Below, in pieces: positions 26,743-34,768 of a DNA stretch of 64,000 nucleotides (position 1 is its first letter; every line of letters begins with the position of its first letter). The stretch is from positions 1-64,000 of IMG/VR virus record IMGVR_UViG_3300033991_000293. The stretch is one strand, 5' to 3'. The notes beneath the pieces were generated by a model. The model was not told where the DNA came from. It saw nothing but the letters and a program-made list of their open reading frames with translations, and ran no database searches. Origin of the DNA: a virus. A program made the translations under genes and the position numbers.

Positions 26743-28353
26743 CTAGCCGACCATCTCGCATTCCTGGTTGTAGAGTTGATACAACTCAGGATGCGCATGG
26801 AACACTTCCGACAAGGCAGTGGTATAGTCCACGCCCGTGTGTTCCTTCTGGTACGCGGTCACCAGTACCTCAATACGCTCCAGCGCCGACCCGCCCAGGG
26901 TTTGGGAGTGCCCGCGCTCAGTGAAAGCCCTGGCGAACTGCGTATCCGCCTGCCGCAACAGGCCAGCGAAGTAACCCGCATGGGGTTGATCTTTCTCGGT
27001 GTCGGCCTTATAGAGCCAGGCCAGTTGACTGGCCAGGTCAGCCGCAGTGCCAGGTAGATGGCTGAATTGCTCGCCCGCCATCTGCGTAAACCTTTCCAGG
27101 GTACGCGCCGCCTGCTCGATGGCCAATGCTTGCTCCAGGGATTGCACCCGCACAGCGAACGTGTCGCGCTCGGTCTGCAGAGTCCCGACCTGGGTGGTCA
27201 GGGTATCCACCTGAGTCAACCTGGCACGAGTGGCCTCATCCAATATGACATCAACTGCTCCAGTGCCCGCGCCAGCAGGAGTGCCAACGCCTGCACCTGG
27301 AGCAGCCTGTGGCGGAGTCCCGCCACTACGCGAGAAAAAGTCTGCCAGCGCCTGAAGCCAGGCAGGAGTCTCGCCCGCTTGTCCGGTCATACCGTCACCT
27401 CCGTTGTCTTGAGTAAAGTCAAGGCCCTCGCTCTCATACAATGCCTTGAGTTTCTTGATAGCCACCTGCTTTTCGGGCCCTGCGTATGGGCGACCACGAT
27501 GGCCACCTTCAGAAGTCAATGCGGCTTTCGCGCCGCCCATCAAGCCGTGATCTAAGACCAACTTGCCTGACTTGAACGAGTAAACCCGTAGATGCCACGT
27601 GGTAGGTTTCTCTGGATCTTCGACGACCAGGTAAGCCCGTGCAGGATACTCTACGCCTCCCTCGCTTTTGGTGATCGCGTACCAGATAGCGCCCCCACCT
27701 GGTAGAGCAGAAGCCTGCATGTTGTATAGCGCAGTCGCCTCGCCAAAGAAGGGATAGTTGGTCAGTGCCCCACCACCGACCTGATTCTCGACCGTTTGAC
27801 CCTGGGCATCTTCCTGCCACCAGTACACAGTGGGGGAAAAGTATGCATACTCCCCCTCCTGGAGCATTTCACGCCCTCGTTTGTTCCAACGGAATTTAGC
27901 ACCGACCCCATCGAGGGGCAGAACTTCCGTGAACCAGCCGACTGCCCGACCATCATGATCGACGTCGACGGCCAACTGCCTGCGCCGAATACCGCGATCC
28001 AGGCGATGCGCCCAGTTGTCCACAAACTGCCCGATCACGTCGTCAGTGATATCCCGTGTAACGCCACCGCGCACAAAAGGCCCTTTAGGGATAATCGTAA
28101 TTGGCTCCCCCGCCAGTACCCTCTGCGTGATTGCTGCATCGGTCAGCAGGTCAAGGAAGAAGCCCTGGTCAATGAAGCGCCCGCCATCCCCACTAAAGAG
28201 TCCTGCATCCATAGCCGCATCCTCCACGTGAACGTATAACGCCCGTAGGTGAGCCAGTGCCTGGCCATAGGTGGGATGGCATTTCACCACCGTACCGGAG
28301 TCTGATTTGAGTACACAGAACTCATCGCCACGCTTGCCGATCTTATATGGCAT
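26743..28353 (-). CDS. Capsid maturation protease with scaffold region (Mu gpI-like)
   Basis: 536 residues from ATG 28353 behind GTGAGG. Residues 1-40 carry the short module common in prohead proteases (KCHPTYGQALAHLRALY). Residues about 90-215 are the Mu gpI-like protease (LAVDVDHDGRAVGWFTEV, EGEYAYFSPTVYWW, LTNYPFFGEATALYNM). An inserted module (about 220-300: YPARAYLVVEDPEKPTTWHL) resembles one found in other prohead proteases. From about 370 a coiled coil (TQVGTLQTERDTFAVRVQSL) should act as internal scaffold. Confidence 0.8.
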   Translation of the reverse strand: MPYKIGKRGDEFCVLKSDSGTVVKCHPTYGQALAHLRALYVHVEDAAMDAGLFSGDGGRFIDQGFFLDLLTDAAITQRVLAGEPITIIPKGPFVRGGVTRDITDDVIGQFVDNWAHRLDRGIRRRQLAVDVDHDGRAVGWFTEVLPLDGVGAKFRWNKRGREMLQEGEYAYFSPTVYWWQEDAQGQTVENQVGGGALTNYPFFGEATALYNMQASALPGGGAIWYAITKSEGGVEYPARAYLVVEDPEKPTTWHLRVYSFKSGKLVLDHGLMGGAKAALTSEGGHRGRPYAGPEKQVAIKKLKALYESEGLDFTQDNGGDGMTGQAGETPAWLQALADFFSRSGGTPPQAAPGAGVGTPAGAGTGAVDVILDEATRARLTQVDTLTTQVGTLQTERDTFAVRVQSLEQALAIEQAARTLERFTQMAGEQFSHLPGTAADLASQLAWLYKADTEKDQPHAGYFAGLLRQADTQFARAFTERGHSQTLGGSALERIEVLVTAYQKEHTGVDYTTALSEVFHAHPELYQLYNQECEMVG

Positions 28354-28386
28354 GGGCAACCTCACGGGTTACACAGGTCAGCCGCA

Positions 28387-28863
28387 TCACCCGCCAGGCC
28401 GGTCTGTCTGCATACGTTTGATGAAATCGCCCATCGCTTTGGTGCCTGCCCTGGATGCCAGGTCACGGGAAAAGTCGACGATCCCGCTCGCGAGTACCCC
28501 ATAGAGCAGTCTCACGACCAGCACAACCCATCCTGCCACATCTGATGGGAAGCCCTGGGTGGATTGCCAGAGAACCGCGAACAGGATGCCCAGACCCAGG
28601 GAGATATAGCGTAGTGTGTTGCCCTGTACCCCGAACCAGGTCTTGGCGATCTGTACCAAAATGATGATCAACACCATGACGTTGACCCCGCCAATGAACA
28701 TGTCCTTCAAGGTTGGCGGCTCCTCCTGCTGGAGCAGGCCGGCACCGGTAGGGGCAGCCCCAGGTAGAGCAGGCCGACTGGCAAGGACCGGGTTGACCAC
28801 GAACAGCACCAGAATCAGCAGGCCGACCAGCACCAGGTAGATTTGAAACTTGCGATCCTTCAT
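28387..28863 (-). CDS. Holin-like membrane protein
   Basis: 158 residues from ATG 28863 behind GGAGGTG. A positively charged start is followed by a hydrophobic segment (FQIYLVLVGLLILVLFVVNP) ending A-S-R, which may be cleaved or serve as an anchor; further segments lie at about 58-72, 85-100 and 108-126. Charged C-terminus (DRPGG). It directly follows the endolysin gene, so a holin is the likely role, although it is longer than typical holins. Confidence 0.6.
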   Translation of the reverse strand: MKDRKFQIYLVLVGLLILVLFVVNPVLASRPALPGAAPTGAGLLQQEEPPTLKDMFIGGVNVMVLIIILVQIAKTWFGVQGNTLRYISLGLGILFAVLWQSTQGFPSDVAGWVVLVVRLLYGVLASGIVDFSRDLASRAGTKAMGDFIKRMQTDRPGG

Positions 28864-28953
28864 CGAACACCTCCGTTCAGACTGATGAGAAACCGTTACC
28901 GATTGGGAAAGCCCCTTGCCTGGGGGGAGAGTAAACTGCTCGATAGCCACCTC

Positions 28954-29643
28954 CTACAACGCCAATAACTCCTGAATGCGCGCATACAGCGCCGGTTTCC
29001 ACTTGCCGCTCTGAGCCACCAACCAACCTGGGCAATCTGTGCCATAGGTTTGTCCAGGTTGACTTTTGGGATAATCCTGGTGCCCGAGTATCTGAGCAGG
29101 GGATTTGACGAGGGGGAGCAGGGGGGATTTGATGGCCCAAACTGCCATCCGCGCAGCAGCATCTAACTGCAGTGCTGAAGGCGGATAGATTGCGCGATTG
29201 CCTGCCAATCCAACTGACAAGTCAAGATTCTCGTGACCCTGGTAATTGTGCCAAACCCCATCTTCCAGGTCACCGCACAGGAGAATCTCGCCCGTCTCGC
29301 TGATCCATACGGTATAGCACGTCGAGGGACGGCCACCTTCTTTCGTGATATACCATTTTGCGAAGTCTGCAGGGGATTGGGAAAGAGTGTGGTGAAAACA
29401 TAAGGTCTTGATGTCCTCGACCTGTCTGCGCCACCAGCCGTTTTTCAGCAGCCCTGGGCAGCCGGTTTTCTTGGGCATCAACGCACGGATATCCCGTGTC
29501 CAGGGGAAGGCAACCTCTTCTGGCTTGAAGCAATCTAGCCGCCTTTGTAATTCAGCCGCCATCACCTGGCTTGATATAACCGCTTGTTCGACGGTAACGA
29601 TCAGTGCTTGCACCTGGATTGGATCATACCCTGGATCGGTCAT
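28954..29643 (-). CDS. Endolysin: N-acetylmuramoyl-L-alanine amidase (PGRP/T7 lysozyme fold)
   Basis: 229 residues from ATG 29643; upstream the frame runs into a terminator hairpin. Zinc ligands are visible: H84/H85 (CFHHTLSQS), H188 (ILGHQDYP) and C204 (YGTDCPGW); Y110 (TCYTVWI) matches the catalytic region. The first 75 residues lack a recognised domain and may bind the wall. No signal peptide, so export would need the holin. It is the first gene of the leftward late block and follows a promoter, structured leader and terminator. Confidence 0.85.
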   Translation of the reverse strand: MTDPGYDPIQVQALIVTVEQAVISSQVMAAELQRRLDCFKPEEVAFPWTRDIRALMPKKTGCPGLLKNGWWRRQVEDIKTLCFHHTLSQSPADFAKWYITKEGGRPSTCYTVWISETGEILLCGDLEDGVWHNYQGHENLDLSVGLAGNRAIYPPSALQLDAAARMAVWAIKSPLLPLVKSPAQILGHQDYPKSQPGQTYGTDCPGWLVAQSGKWKPALYARIQELLAL

Positions 29644-29655
29644 TGTCTCCCTACA

Positions 29656-29695
29656 AATAAAAACACGGGCAACCGCTCGACGGTAGCCCGTGTTT
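29656..29695 (-). terminator. Intrinsic terminator between late leader and endolysin
   Basis: Minus strand: AAACACGGGC pairs with GCCCGTGTTT (10 bp), with inner ACCG/CGGT, then TTTTTATTTG. It ends about 12 bases before the endolysin start. Transcription from the promoter at 30114-30142 must pass it to reach lysis, capsid and tail genes. It is nearly symmetric and could also stop plus-strand readthrough. Confidence 0.8.
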
Positions 29696-30107
29696 CTCTG
29701 GTCCTGGGCCAGTCCCTGCACGTCGGCCAGTGGCCCGTGCAGGGACAGGTATAGATTTCTCTGGAGGGGCAGGAGTCAAACCCTGCAGTGGCCCTGATTC
29801 GACGTCGGCAGGATACTGACACCCTGCCCCTCCCACCTGGGCAGGTCAACCCCCCACCCGCTGTGGGTAGAAGACCCGCCAAAAAATGATAGCGTGTCTC
29901 GGCTATGGGCAGGGGAAGGAATCCGGCAGCCAACTGGAGTCCGGAAGGGAAATCGGCAGGCCGACTGGCGAGATTCCCCTCCCCTGCCACACCGCAGCAT
30001 CGGAACAAGAAGGAAAAGTGCTGGCCGGAGTCTGGGCCCGCACCCCTCCTCCGGCATGCGCCATTTTCCACGTAAACAGAGACCCAGGAGGGTTAATGGC
30101 ACATCTG
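29656..30107 (-). ncRNA. Structured late leader RNA (candidate antitermination or regulatory RNA)
   Basis: No coding frame holds here. The transcript from about 30107 would fold into several helices. GCCGGAG/CTCCGGC forms one near its 5' end. A long helix (GGCAGGGGA... with ...TCCCCTGCC, about 16 bp) closes a junction holding TCGGC/GCCGA-type and CCGG/CCGG hairpins. GGAGGGGCAGG/CCTGCCCCTCC (29763-29773 with 29823-29833) closes a 71-nt tRNA-sized domain. GTCCCTGCACG/CGTGCAGGGAC and the terminator follow. The layout is that of leaders through which phages control late transcription. It is not recognised as a known RNA family. Confidence 0.55.
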
Positions 30108-30113
30108 CCCATC

Positions 30114-30142
30114 ATTATACACCGAAAGTACAATCGTGTCAA
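30114..30142 (-). promoter_or_regulatory. Consensus sigma70-type promoter of the late leader
   Basis: On the minus strand TTGACA (30137-30142), exactly 17 bp, then TATAAT (30114-30119): perfect matches to both boxes. Start expected near 30107. It is the only strong leftward promoter seen before the endolysin, so it is the best candidate for driving the whole 25-kb late block. Confidence 0.85.
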
Positions 30143-30525
30143 TTAGGACAAGAGTACCATCTGTGCAGGGGAGATTCGAGTCTGGCCAGTGGCCAGCGAA
30201 AAGGTCATACACCCGCAAGGGTGTATAAACTCGGGTAGCACTTTGGCTTTACAGCCATTCAGCGCGATGGTGGGTAGAGTCGAGCAGCCCAGGATGGGGT
30301 AAAGCCGTCAGGTAATGACTACACGAAACTACTGCCTTGACAAGTCAATTCGATAGGGTAACAGGGAATACAGGAAGTGGAGTGGGGTGGGGGAGCCTGC
30401 CATCCAAAGGGGGGAACTCTCCAGGCCGGCATCTGCAATCGCAATGCTCACCATAGCCCAATGTAGGGCATAATCATTTTCCAGGGAATTTTTAGGAGTT
30501 TCTTTACCAGTTATTAACCTTCGCA
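30143..30525. other. Gene-free stretch with small hairpins
   Basis: No convincing reading frame. It holds TACACCC-GCAA-GGGTGTA (about 30207-30225), a TGGCCA direct repeat, GGCT/AGCC and GCCC/GGGC hairpins, and TTGACAAGTCAA (30337-30348). It lies between the two divergent promoters, so it is probably the control region for both. Confidence 0.5.
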
Positions 30526-30534
30526 TGGTATACT
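30526..30534 (+). promoter_or_regulatory. Extended -10 promoter of the small-gene array
   Basis: TGGTATACT is an extended -10 (TG-n-TATACT). No good -35 box stands at the usual distance; TTTACC is 20 bp upstream. Transcription would start near 30541 and run right into the long leader. Confidence 0.5.
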
Positions 30535-30540
30535 TATAGA

Positions 30541-31033
30541 TAGTAGGATGGTACGCACGAAGGGGAAGCAGCCCCACCGGTAGCCTGGCAAAATAGAGGG
30601 AGCCCCCGCCCGCAGGGGGGAAACCTGACCAGAGTAGCACCAGAACAAACTAGCCGAGTAGAGCGAAGTAAGCCAAGACTAGGGACAAGCACCACGGGAA
30701 AAGGGGCAGGATGAACGGAGAAACCTGAACCCAGGGTGAGACTAACCGACGAGTAAGCCGAAAAGCGAAACTCAAAGCCAAAGCCCGACAGTGAAAATCT
30801 GGCATAGGGAGCGAGTCGAAACCTGGGAAGGTGAGACTGGCCGACGAAACGCAAGGTTGGTGAGAAACTCCTGGATCACAGCGAAAGCGAAAAGACCTGG
30901 CGGAGAAAAACAAGAGGGTTAAAAGGCAAAGGGTACTACCCCACCAGCAGCAGGCCAACAAGAGATTGACAGGTTGCTGGTGCAGCAGTACCGCACTGAA
31001 TGGATTCACATAACTCCACAGGAGGATTTGACG
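30541..31033 (+). ncRNA. Long purine-rich leader or ncRNA with ~100-nt repeats
   Basis: About 490 nt without a credible frame on either strand. Hairpins include GGGG-AAGCAG-CCCC and CCCCC-GCCCGCA-GGGGG. GAAACCTG recurs at 30620, 30720 and 30818, close to 100 nt apart, each time followed by a C-x-A/G-A-C-T..CCGA block; GGTGAGACT..CCGACGA is shared by the second and third units (30735 and 30830). Near its end CACCAGCA pairs with TGCTGGTG. The small-gene array starts directly after it. The length and ornate repeats recall large phage RNAs, but no named family is recognised. Confidence 0.5.
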
Positions 31034-31237
31034 ATGGACGAGCAGCAGAGAATCAAGGAACTGGAAGCCGCCCTGAGTGAACTGGAAAGCGCCTCGGTAA
31101 ACTTCGGTTTGGCAGTGATCGAAACGCTGAAGTTTGACCTTGCTGGCCAGGCTTACCTGCAGAAGGGTTACTTGCCCAACTTGACCCGCGCAGTTCGCAA
31201 GGCCCGCCTGACCCTGGGCCTGGATCATTCCGAATAG
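31034..31237 (+). CDS. Small helical protein, first of the hairpin-separated array
   Basis: 67 residues from ATG 31034 behind AGGAGG; the upstream ATG at 30974 lacks a ribosome site. Almost entirely helical: KELEAALSELESASVNFGLA then LTRAVRKARLTLGLD. Function unknown. It follows the long leader RNA. Confidence 0.6.
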   Translation: MDEQQRIKELEAALSELESASVNFGLAVIETLKFDLAGQAYLQKGYLPNLTRAVRKARLTLGLDHSE

Positions 31238-31243
31238 AATAAG

Positions 31244-31304
31244 GTAGGGGGAGAGTGAACTCCCCCCTTACCACTAGCCCAGGCCACCGCCTGGGTTAGT
31301 GGTA
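31244..31304 (+). repeat. Two-hairpin intergenic element 1
   Basis: First hairpin GGGGGAG/CTCCCCC around 31248-31267. Second hairpin with 16-bp arms 31269-31284 (TACCACTAGCCCAGGC) and 31289-31304, 4-nt loop. The arms touch at the TTACC junction, so both cannot form fully at once. A further GCCTGGCCAGGC/GCCTGGTCAGGC structure lies near 31450-31490, before the next gene. Confidence 0.65.
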
Positions 31305-31517
31305 GGGAGACACAGAATCCCTGGTGCAGGAGTAAGCCACGATAGCCCTGCACTGGATACCCTGAGCAAAGCACGAACCGACGTGCAAGGGTTTGCCTCA
31401 ACCCTGGACGGGCAAGGGGAGTGGGATTGGAGTCCACGAGATTGTGAGGGAGCCTGGCCAGGCCGAGTGGCCGAAAGCCTGGTCAGGCGATAGCAACCAA
31501 AACCCCAGGAGGATAAA

Positions 31518-31928
31518 ATGTACCCCGCAATTGACCTGAACAAAGTGATTGGCTTGACCGACGAGGAACGCGCTCTGGCAGCAGGTATCATCAACAAACA
31601 GACAGGTTGCCTGCGCGCAAGCAAGCCGAAGGTCACCTTCCGCCGTACAGGGAAGTATGACCAGTTTGGGAACGCAGAAGTCGATGCCGACCTCATAACG
31701 GAAGGCGGAGACACCGCCTACATTTGGCGCATGGTAGCCTTTTTCACGAGTAGCAACCGGCAGCACCAGTGCATGCCCTGCACTGCAGATTTTGACCTGA
31801 ACGGTAACACTGCCGAACGGATGGCACGCGCCAAGTACCTCGACACCATTGTCGACAGGATTGTGGACAGTATCCCAAAGAACGAGTGGCACGGTGTACG
31901 CCGTTGGGCCCATGCCTTTGGGTACTAG
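31518..31928 (+). CDS. Hypothetical protein of the small-gene array
   Basis: 136 residues, AGGAGG site. Mixed alpha/beta, opening with an ATG-TAC start and LTDEERALAAGIINKQTG, two Cys (QCMPC) near residue 92, and a basic helix near the end. No family recognised. Confidence 0.6.
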   Translation: MYPAIDLNKVIGLTDEERALAAGIINKQTGCLRASKPKVTFRRTGKYDQFGNAEVDADLITEGGDTAYIWRMVAFFTSSNRQHQCMPCTADFDLNGNTAERMARAKYLDTIVDRIVDSIPKNEWHGVRRWAHAFGY

Positions 31929-31939
31929 CAGAGACAGGA

Positions 31940-32032
31940 GGGGATGGTACCCATCCAGGAGGGTGGGACCAGCCATTACCATCCCCCCCTGCTGTAACCC
32001 CAAACCCACCCAGGGATTGGGGTTACAGCAGG
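31940..32032 (+). repeat. Two-hairpin intergenic element 2
   Basis: GGGGATGGT (31940-31948) pairs with ACCATCCCC (31978-31986); then CCTGCTGTAACCCCAA (31988-32003) pairs perfectly with its complement at 32017-32032. The tail reads CAGGGAACTG and a CCCTGC, as in other copies. Confidence 0.7.
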
Positions 32033-32081
32033 GAACTGCAAGCGAGTAAAGCCCTGCTAACATACCCCAGGAGGAAGTACA

Positions 32082-32570
32082 ATGAAAACCGTGATGATTC
32101 TCTTCCGGCATTTTGGCGAAGTTTGCTACACGCCCAAGTCCCCCACCCGCGAGTGGTTGGGTGATGCCGACGACGTAGACCTGACTGAGCAGAAGGATTG
32201 CATCCTCTCGAGTGATGATTTCAGGCCGGTCAAGGTGAACAAGTGGGATGTCCAGCCCGTGGAAGTCCCTGACTGGATGGAGGGTGACGACTACGCCGCT
32301 AACGCCTTCAAGTGGGAAAGCCTCTGGACAACCTCTGGAGCCAAGACCTTCCCCGAAGATTGGCAGGTTTACCTGGCGCTCTACGTCGACGAACCGAAAG
32401 AACGTCATGCCCTGGCCAAACTGCTCGCGGTCAAGAACTTCCGCTCGGAATTCCGCCAGAGTCTGCGTGACCAGGTAGTCGCCTTCATCGAGACCCCGCC
32501 CGACCAGCGCAAGTATGACAAGCCGTTATCCTGGAAGCAGATGAGTGCCCTTCTGCGATGGGAACGGTAG
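32082..32570 (+). CDS. Hypothetical protein of the small-gene array
   Basis: 162 residues, AGGAGG site. N-terminal strand (MKTVMILFRHFGEVCY), acidic middle, then a basic helical half (RHALAKLLAVKNFRSEFRQS) ending in a W-K-Q-M-S-A-L-L-R-W motif. No family recognised. Confidence 0.6.
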   Translation: MKTVMILFRHFGEVCYTPKSPTREWLGDADDVDLTEQKDCILSSDDFRPVKVNKWDVQPVEVPDWMEGDDYAANAFKWESLWTTSGAKTFPEDWQVYLALYVDEPKERHALAKLLAVKNFRSEFRQSLRDQVVAFIETPPDQRKYDKPLSWKQMSALLRWER

Positions 32571-32584
32571 CAACCGCCGACAGT

Positions 32585-32692
32585 GGAGGGGGGATGGCCA
32601 TACCATCCTCCCCTGCTGTATCTCCAGAACCTGCACGGTCACCCAGGAATTGCCCTGGCTGACCACCCCAGGCCCTGGAGATACAGCAGGGG
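32585..32692 (+). repeat. Two-hairpin intergenic element 3
   Basis: GGGGATGG/CCATCC(T)CCCC at 32590-32613, then a perfect 18-bp stem: CCCCTGCTGTATCTCCAG (32610-32627) with its complement at 32675-32692, loop of 47 nt. The two stems overlap at CCCC, so they compete. Confidence 0.7.
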
Positions 32693-32739
32693 AACAACTG
32701 AGCAGACCCTGCTAGATTCTACCCCAGGAGGAAAGTACA

Positions 32740-33453
32740 ATGAAAGCCCATTATTTCTACAATGTCACCGTTGACAACCCCGACAAGTATGCCAAGTATG
32801 CCCATCTGACGCTCGAGATTCGCAGCAGCACGAACAGCGGTCAGCCCCTGGCAACCTTAGCCTGGCAGTGCAACCGGATGGACGACACCAGCACCGCCCA
32901 GGAAGGGACCTGGTTGAAGGGATGGTCAGATTGGTATGGTTGCGACATTCGTGTCGAGGGACGGTCATTGAGTGACATCCAGGAGTCCGCAGCCGCCGTT
33001 CGTAGTGCATTGGGAAGCCAGGAGCCCTGGCAGATGCCCGATGTCGCTACAATTCTGCTGCGCTTGGCACGGAAGAAGGCCACCTTCACCGAAGTTCTGT
33101 ATGATGCCCGCCTGCATCAGTATGTGCCAATCGACGAACTCCAGCCGGAAGGGTATGAAGCCTGGCTGGATGACGCCAAAGCGATGGGCAGGTCATACCC
33201 GACTACATCGGTACTCGCTCGCCATCAGGATGAAGCGCAACGCAAGATGGTCATCGCCCTGGCTGAAGGCGGATATGATGCAGTCTTGGAGGAATTCGTG
33301 AAGGCAGGGAAACCCGTATACCGTAGTTACGAGAAAGCCCCTGCCGATCCTCGCCATGCCATCGCCCGCCTGGGCATCACCAAGTCGCCGCAGATGGATA
33401 TGGATCAGGCCATGCACATGCTCGACACCATCGCCGAGTCCATAGAGGAGTAG
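32740..33453 (+). CDS. Hypothetical protein of the small-gene array
   Basis: 237 residues, AGGAGG site; largest product of the array. N-terminal beta-rich half (HYFYNVTVDNPDKYAKYAHL, SDWYGCDIRVEGRSLSDIQE), C-terminal helical half with an acidic end. The opening resembles a sensor or binding domain, but no family is recognised. Confidence 0.6.
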   Translation: MKAHYFYNVTVDNPDKYAKYAHLTLEIRSSTNSGQPLATLAWQCNRMDDTSTAQEGTWLKGWSDWYGCDIRVEGRSLSDIQESAAAVRSALGSQEPWQMPDVATILLRLARKKATFTEVLYDARLHQYVPIDELQPEGYEAWLDDAKAMGRSYPTTSVLARHQDEAQRKMVIALAEGGYDAVLEEFVKAGKPVYRSYEKAPADPRHAIARLGITKSPQMDMDQAMHMLDTIAESIEE

Positions 33454-33474
33454 ATGCTCCTCCCACAGGTTGAG

Positions 33475-33542
33475 CAGGAGGGAACAGGAGCCCTCCTGCC
33501 CAACCAAAACCCCAGGTAACACAACCTGGGGTTTTGGTTGGG
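33475..33542 (+). repeat. Two-hairpin intergenic element 4
   Basis: CAGGAGGG/CCCTCCTG (33475-33482 with 33491-33498), then a perfect 19-bp stem with a 6-nt loop: CCCAACCAAAACCCCAGGT (33499-33517) and its complement (33524-33542). The second stem would be very stable in RNA; no T-run follows, so it is not a standard terminator. Confidence 0.7.
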
Positions 33543-33591
33543 ATATACCCAATCCGATTGATAAGTCAAGTCAGTAGCCCAGGAGGAAAGT

Positions 33592-33882
33592 ATGACCAGA
33601 CAGGAACTGATCCAGCGCATCAATGCAAGCGCAAGCGCCTTCCTCGGATTCCAAACTCAGATGGCCGGTCTGTCCAGCAAGAACAAAGCCCACCTCGAAG
33701 TGATGGCAACCGCCTACGAGAGAATGGTGGAACTCCGACAGAAAGCCGAAACAGTGCTCGGCCAGTATAGTAACATCGACAGGTTGGGATGGGATTTCTA
33801 TCCGGAGCAGAAACCGGAAGAAGTCACAATCGCTGAACAATTGGCCAAGCAAGCCCTCACGATATGGGACACCAGATTCTAA
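33592..33882 (+). CDS. Small helical protein of the array
   Basis: 96 residues, AGGAGG site. Helical throughout (QELIQRINASASAFLGFQTQ, EVMATAYERMVELRQKAETV). No family recognised. Only 17 bases separate it from the next gene, with no hairpin, so these two are directly coupled. Confidence 0.6.
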   Translation: MTRQELIQRINASASAFLGFQTQMAGLSSKNKAHLEVMATAYERMVELRQKAETVLGQYSNIDRLGWDFYPEQKPEEVTIAEQLAKQALTIWDTRF

Positions 33883-33899
33883 TCCAGGAGGATTACACA

Positions 33900-34331
33900 A
33901 TGAAAGATCATACGTTCATCTGGCCAGCAGGGACATTGGCCCGCTGTAACAGGGGATGCCCGAACGCGCAGCCCCTGCTCCGCGAAGTCGAAGCCCTGGT
34001 GACCAACAAGCGCCATGCTCGCATCGCCGAACCCATCATGCTGGACTGCGGTCATCTGGATTGGCATGACATCTATCGCGCCGACAACGTCGAGCAGACC
34101 TGGCCTGTGGACCCCGCCCCTAACATTCTCATCGCCGATGGGTACGCCGCCTTCCAGACTGACTACTGGAAGGTCACCAACGACAGTGGGGAATTTTGGG
34201 GCGAAGTGATGGCCATCAACCTGGCTGATGCCCGATACCAGTTTGAGGAACGCCTCAAGCAGCAGCAGAATTATGATGGCCTCGACCTGCTCCGCCAGGG
34301 GGGATTCACCTTCAAGATTCACCAATATTGA
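33900..34331 (+). CDS. Hypothetical protein of the array
   Basis: 143 residues from ATG 33900 behind AGGAGG. It has C-N-R-G-C near the N-terminus, L-D-C-G-H-L-D-W in the middle, and a helix (INLADARYQFEERLKQQQNY). The segment from VTNDSGEFWGEV to that helix loosely resembles VDTDDNVLATIE..NVKRAETRLSEWL in the product of 34836. Function unknown. Confidence 0.6.
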   Translation: MKDHTFIWPAGTLARCNRGCPNAQPLLREVEALVTNKRHARIAEPIMLDCGHLDWHDIYRADNVEQTWPVDPAPNILIADGYAAFQTDYWKVTNDSGEFWGEVMAINLADARYQFEERLKQQQNYDGLDLLRQGGFTFKIHQY

Positions 34332-34343
34332 CCGCCCAGGGTA

Positions 34344-34418
34344 GGGGGGATGGCCACCGCACCATCTCCCCTGCTGTATCTCCAGAACCTGCGCCCAGGC
34401 CCTGGAGATACAGCAGGG
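34344..34418 (+). repeat. Two-hairpin intergenic element 5
   Basis: GGGGGGATGG (34344-34353) with CCATCTCCCC (34362-34371), then CCCTGCTGTATCTCCAG (34369-34385) with its exact complement (34402-34418). The second stem has the same sequence as in element 3. Confidence 0.7.
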
Positions 34419-34457
34419 AACTGACCCTGCGCAAACTATAGACAGGAGGAAAAGCCA

Positions 34458-34688
34458 ATGGTCACCTATCAGGAACGCCAAGTGTTTATAGTCCACGTCA
34501 TCCAGCGCAAAACACGGTACTCGCCTGCGGTAGAACCACCAGCCGAAGTCGAAGTGCAGTTTGTGAATGACGACGGCTCCCTCATCCAGGGGGAACGGCC
34601 TCGCTTGGTACTCGTCACCGAACTGGATGAGACTATCGAGGGTGAGATTCAACTCAACGTTGACACCGCCGATGTCGTGCAAGGATGA
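34458..34688 (+). CDS. Small hypothetical protein of the array
   Basis: 76 residues, AGGAGG site. Beta-rich and acidic (QVFIVHVIQRKTRYSPAVEP, TIEGEIQLNVDTADVV). No family recognised. Confidence 0.6.
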   Translation: MVTYQERQVFIVHVIQRKTRYSPAVEPPAEVEVQFVNDDGSLIQGERPRLVLVTELDETIEGEIQLNVDTADVVQG

Positions 34689-34696
34689 AGGACAGG

Positions 34697-34761
34697 CAGG
34701 GGGGATGGCCAGCATCCCCCCTGCGGTAGACCCAGGTCAACCGACCTGGGTCTACCGCAGG
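34697..34761 (+). repeat. Two-hairpin intergenic element 6
   Basis: CAGGGGGGATG/CATCCCCCCTG (34697-34707 with 34713-34723) and a perfect 19-bp stem with a tetraloop: CCTGCGGTAGACCCAGGTC (34720-34738) with 34743-34761. The stems share CCTG, so they exclude each other. Element copy 2 of the GAAGTT promoter family follows immediately. Confidence 0.75.
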
Positions 34762-34768
34762 GAAAATA

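Noticed and set aside
29763-29833. tRNA-like domain of 71 nt closed by GGAGGGG/CCCCTCC and ending in CCTGCCCCTCCA on the minus strand
   Set aside because: No arrangement gives acceptor, T arm and anticodon arm together: the T-like stem GCAGG/CCTGC needs an 8-nt loop and leaves no 7-bp acceptor, and there is no 7-nt anticodon loop. Kept only as part of the leader RNA; tRNAscan or Infernal would settle it.
30534-31228. Minus-strand frames of 106 and 192 residues opposite the right-facing leader
   Set aside because: Their composition (Ser/Phe/Arg-rich, no domain pattern, no ribosome site) fits the complement of a purine-rich RNA. They overlap a promoter and leader on the other strand.
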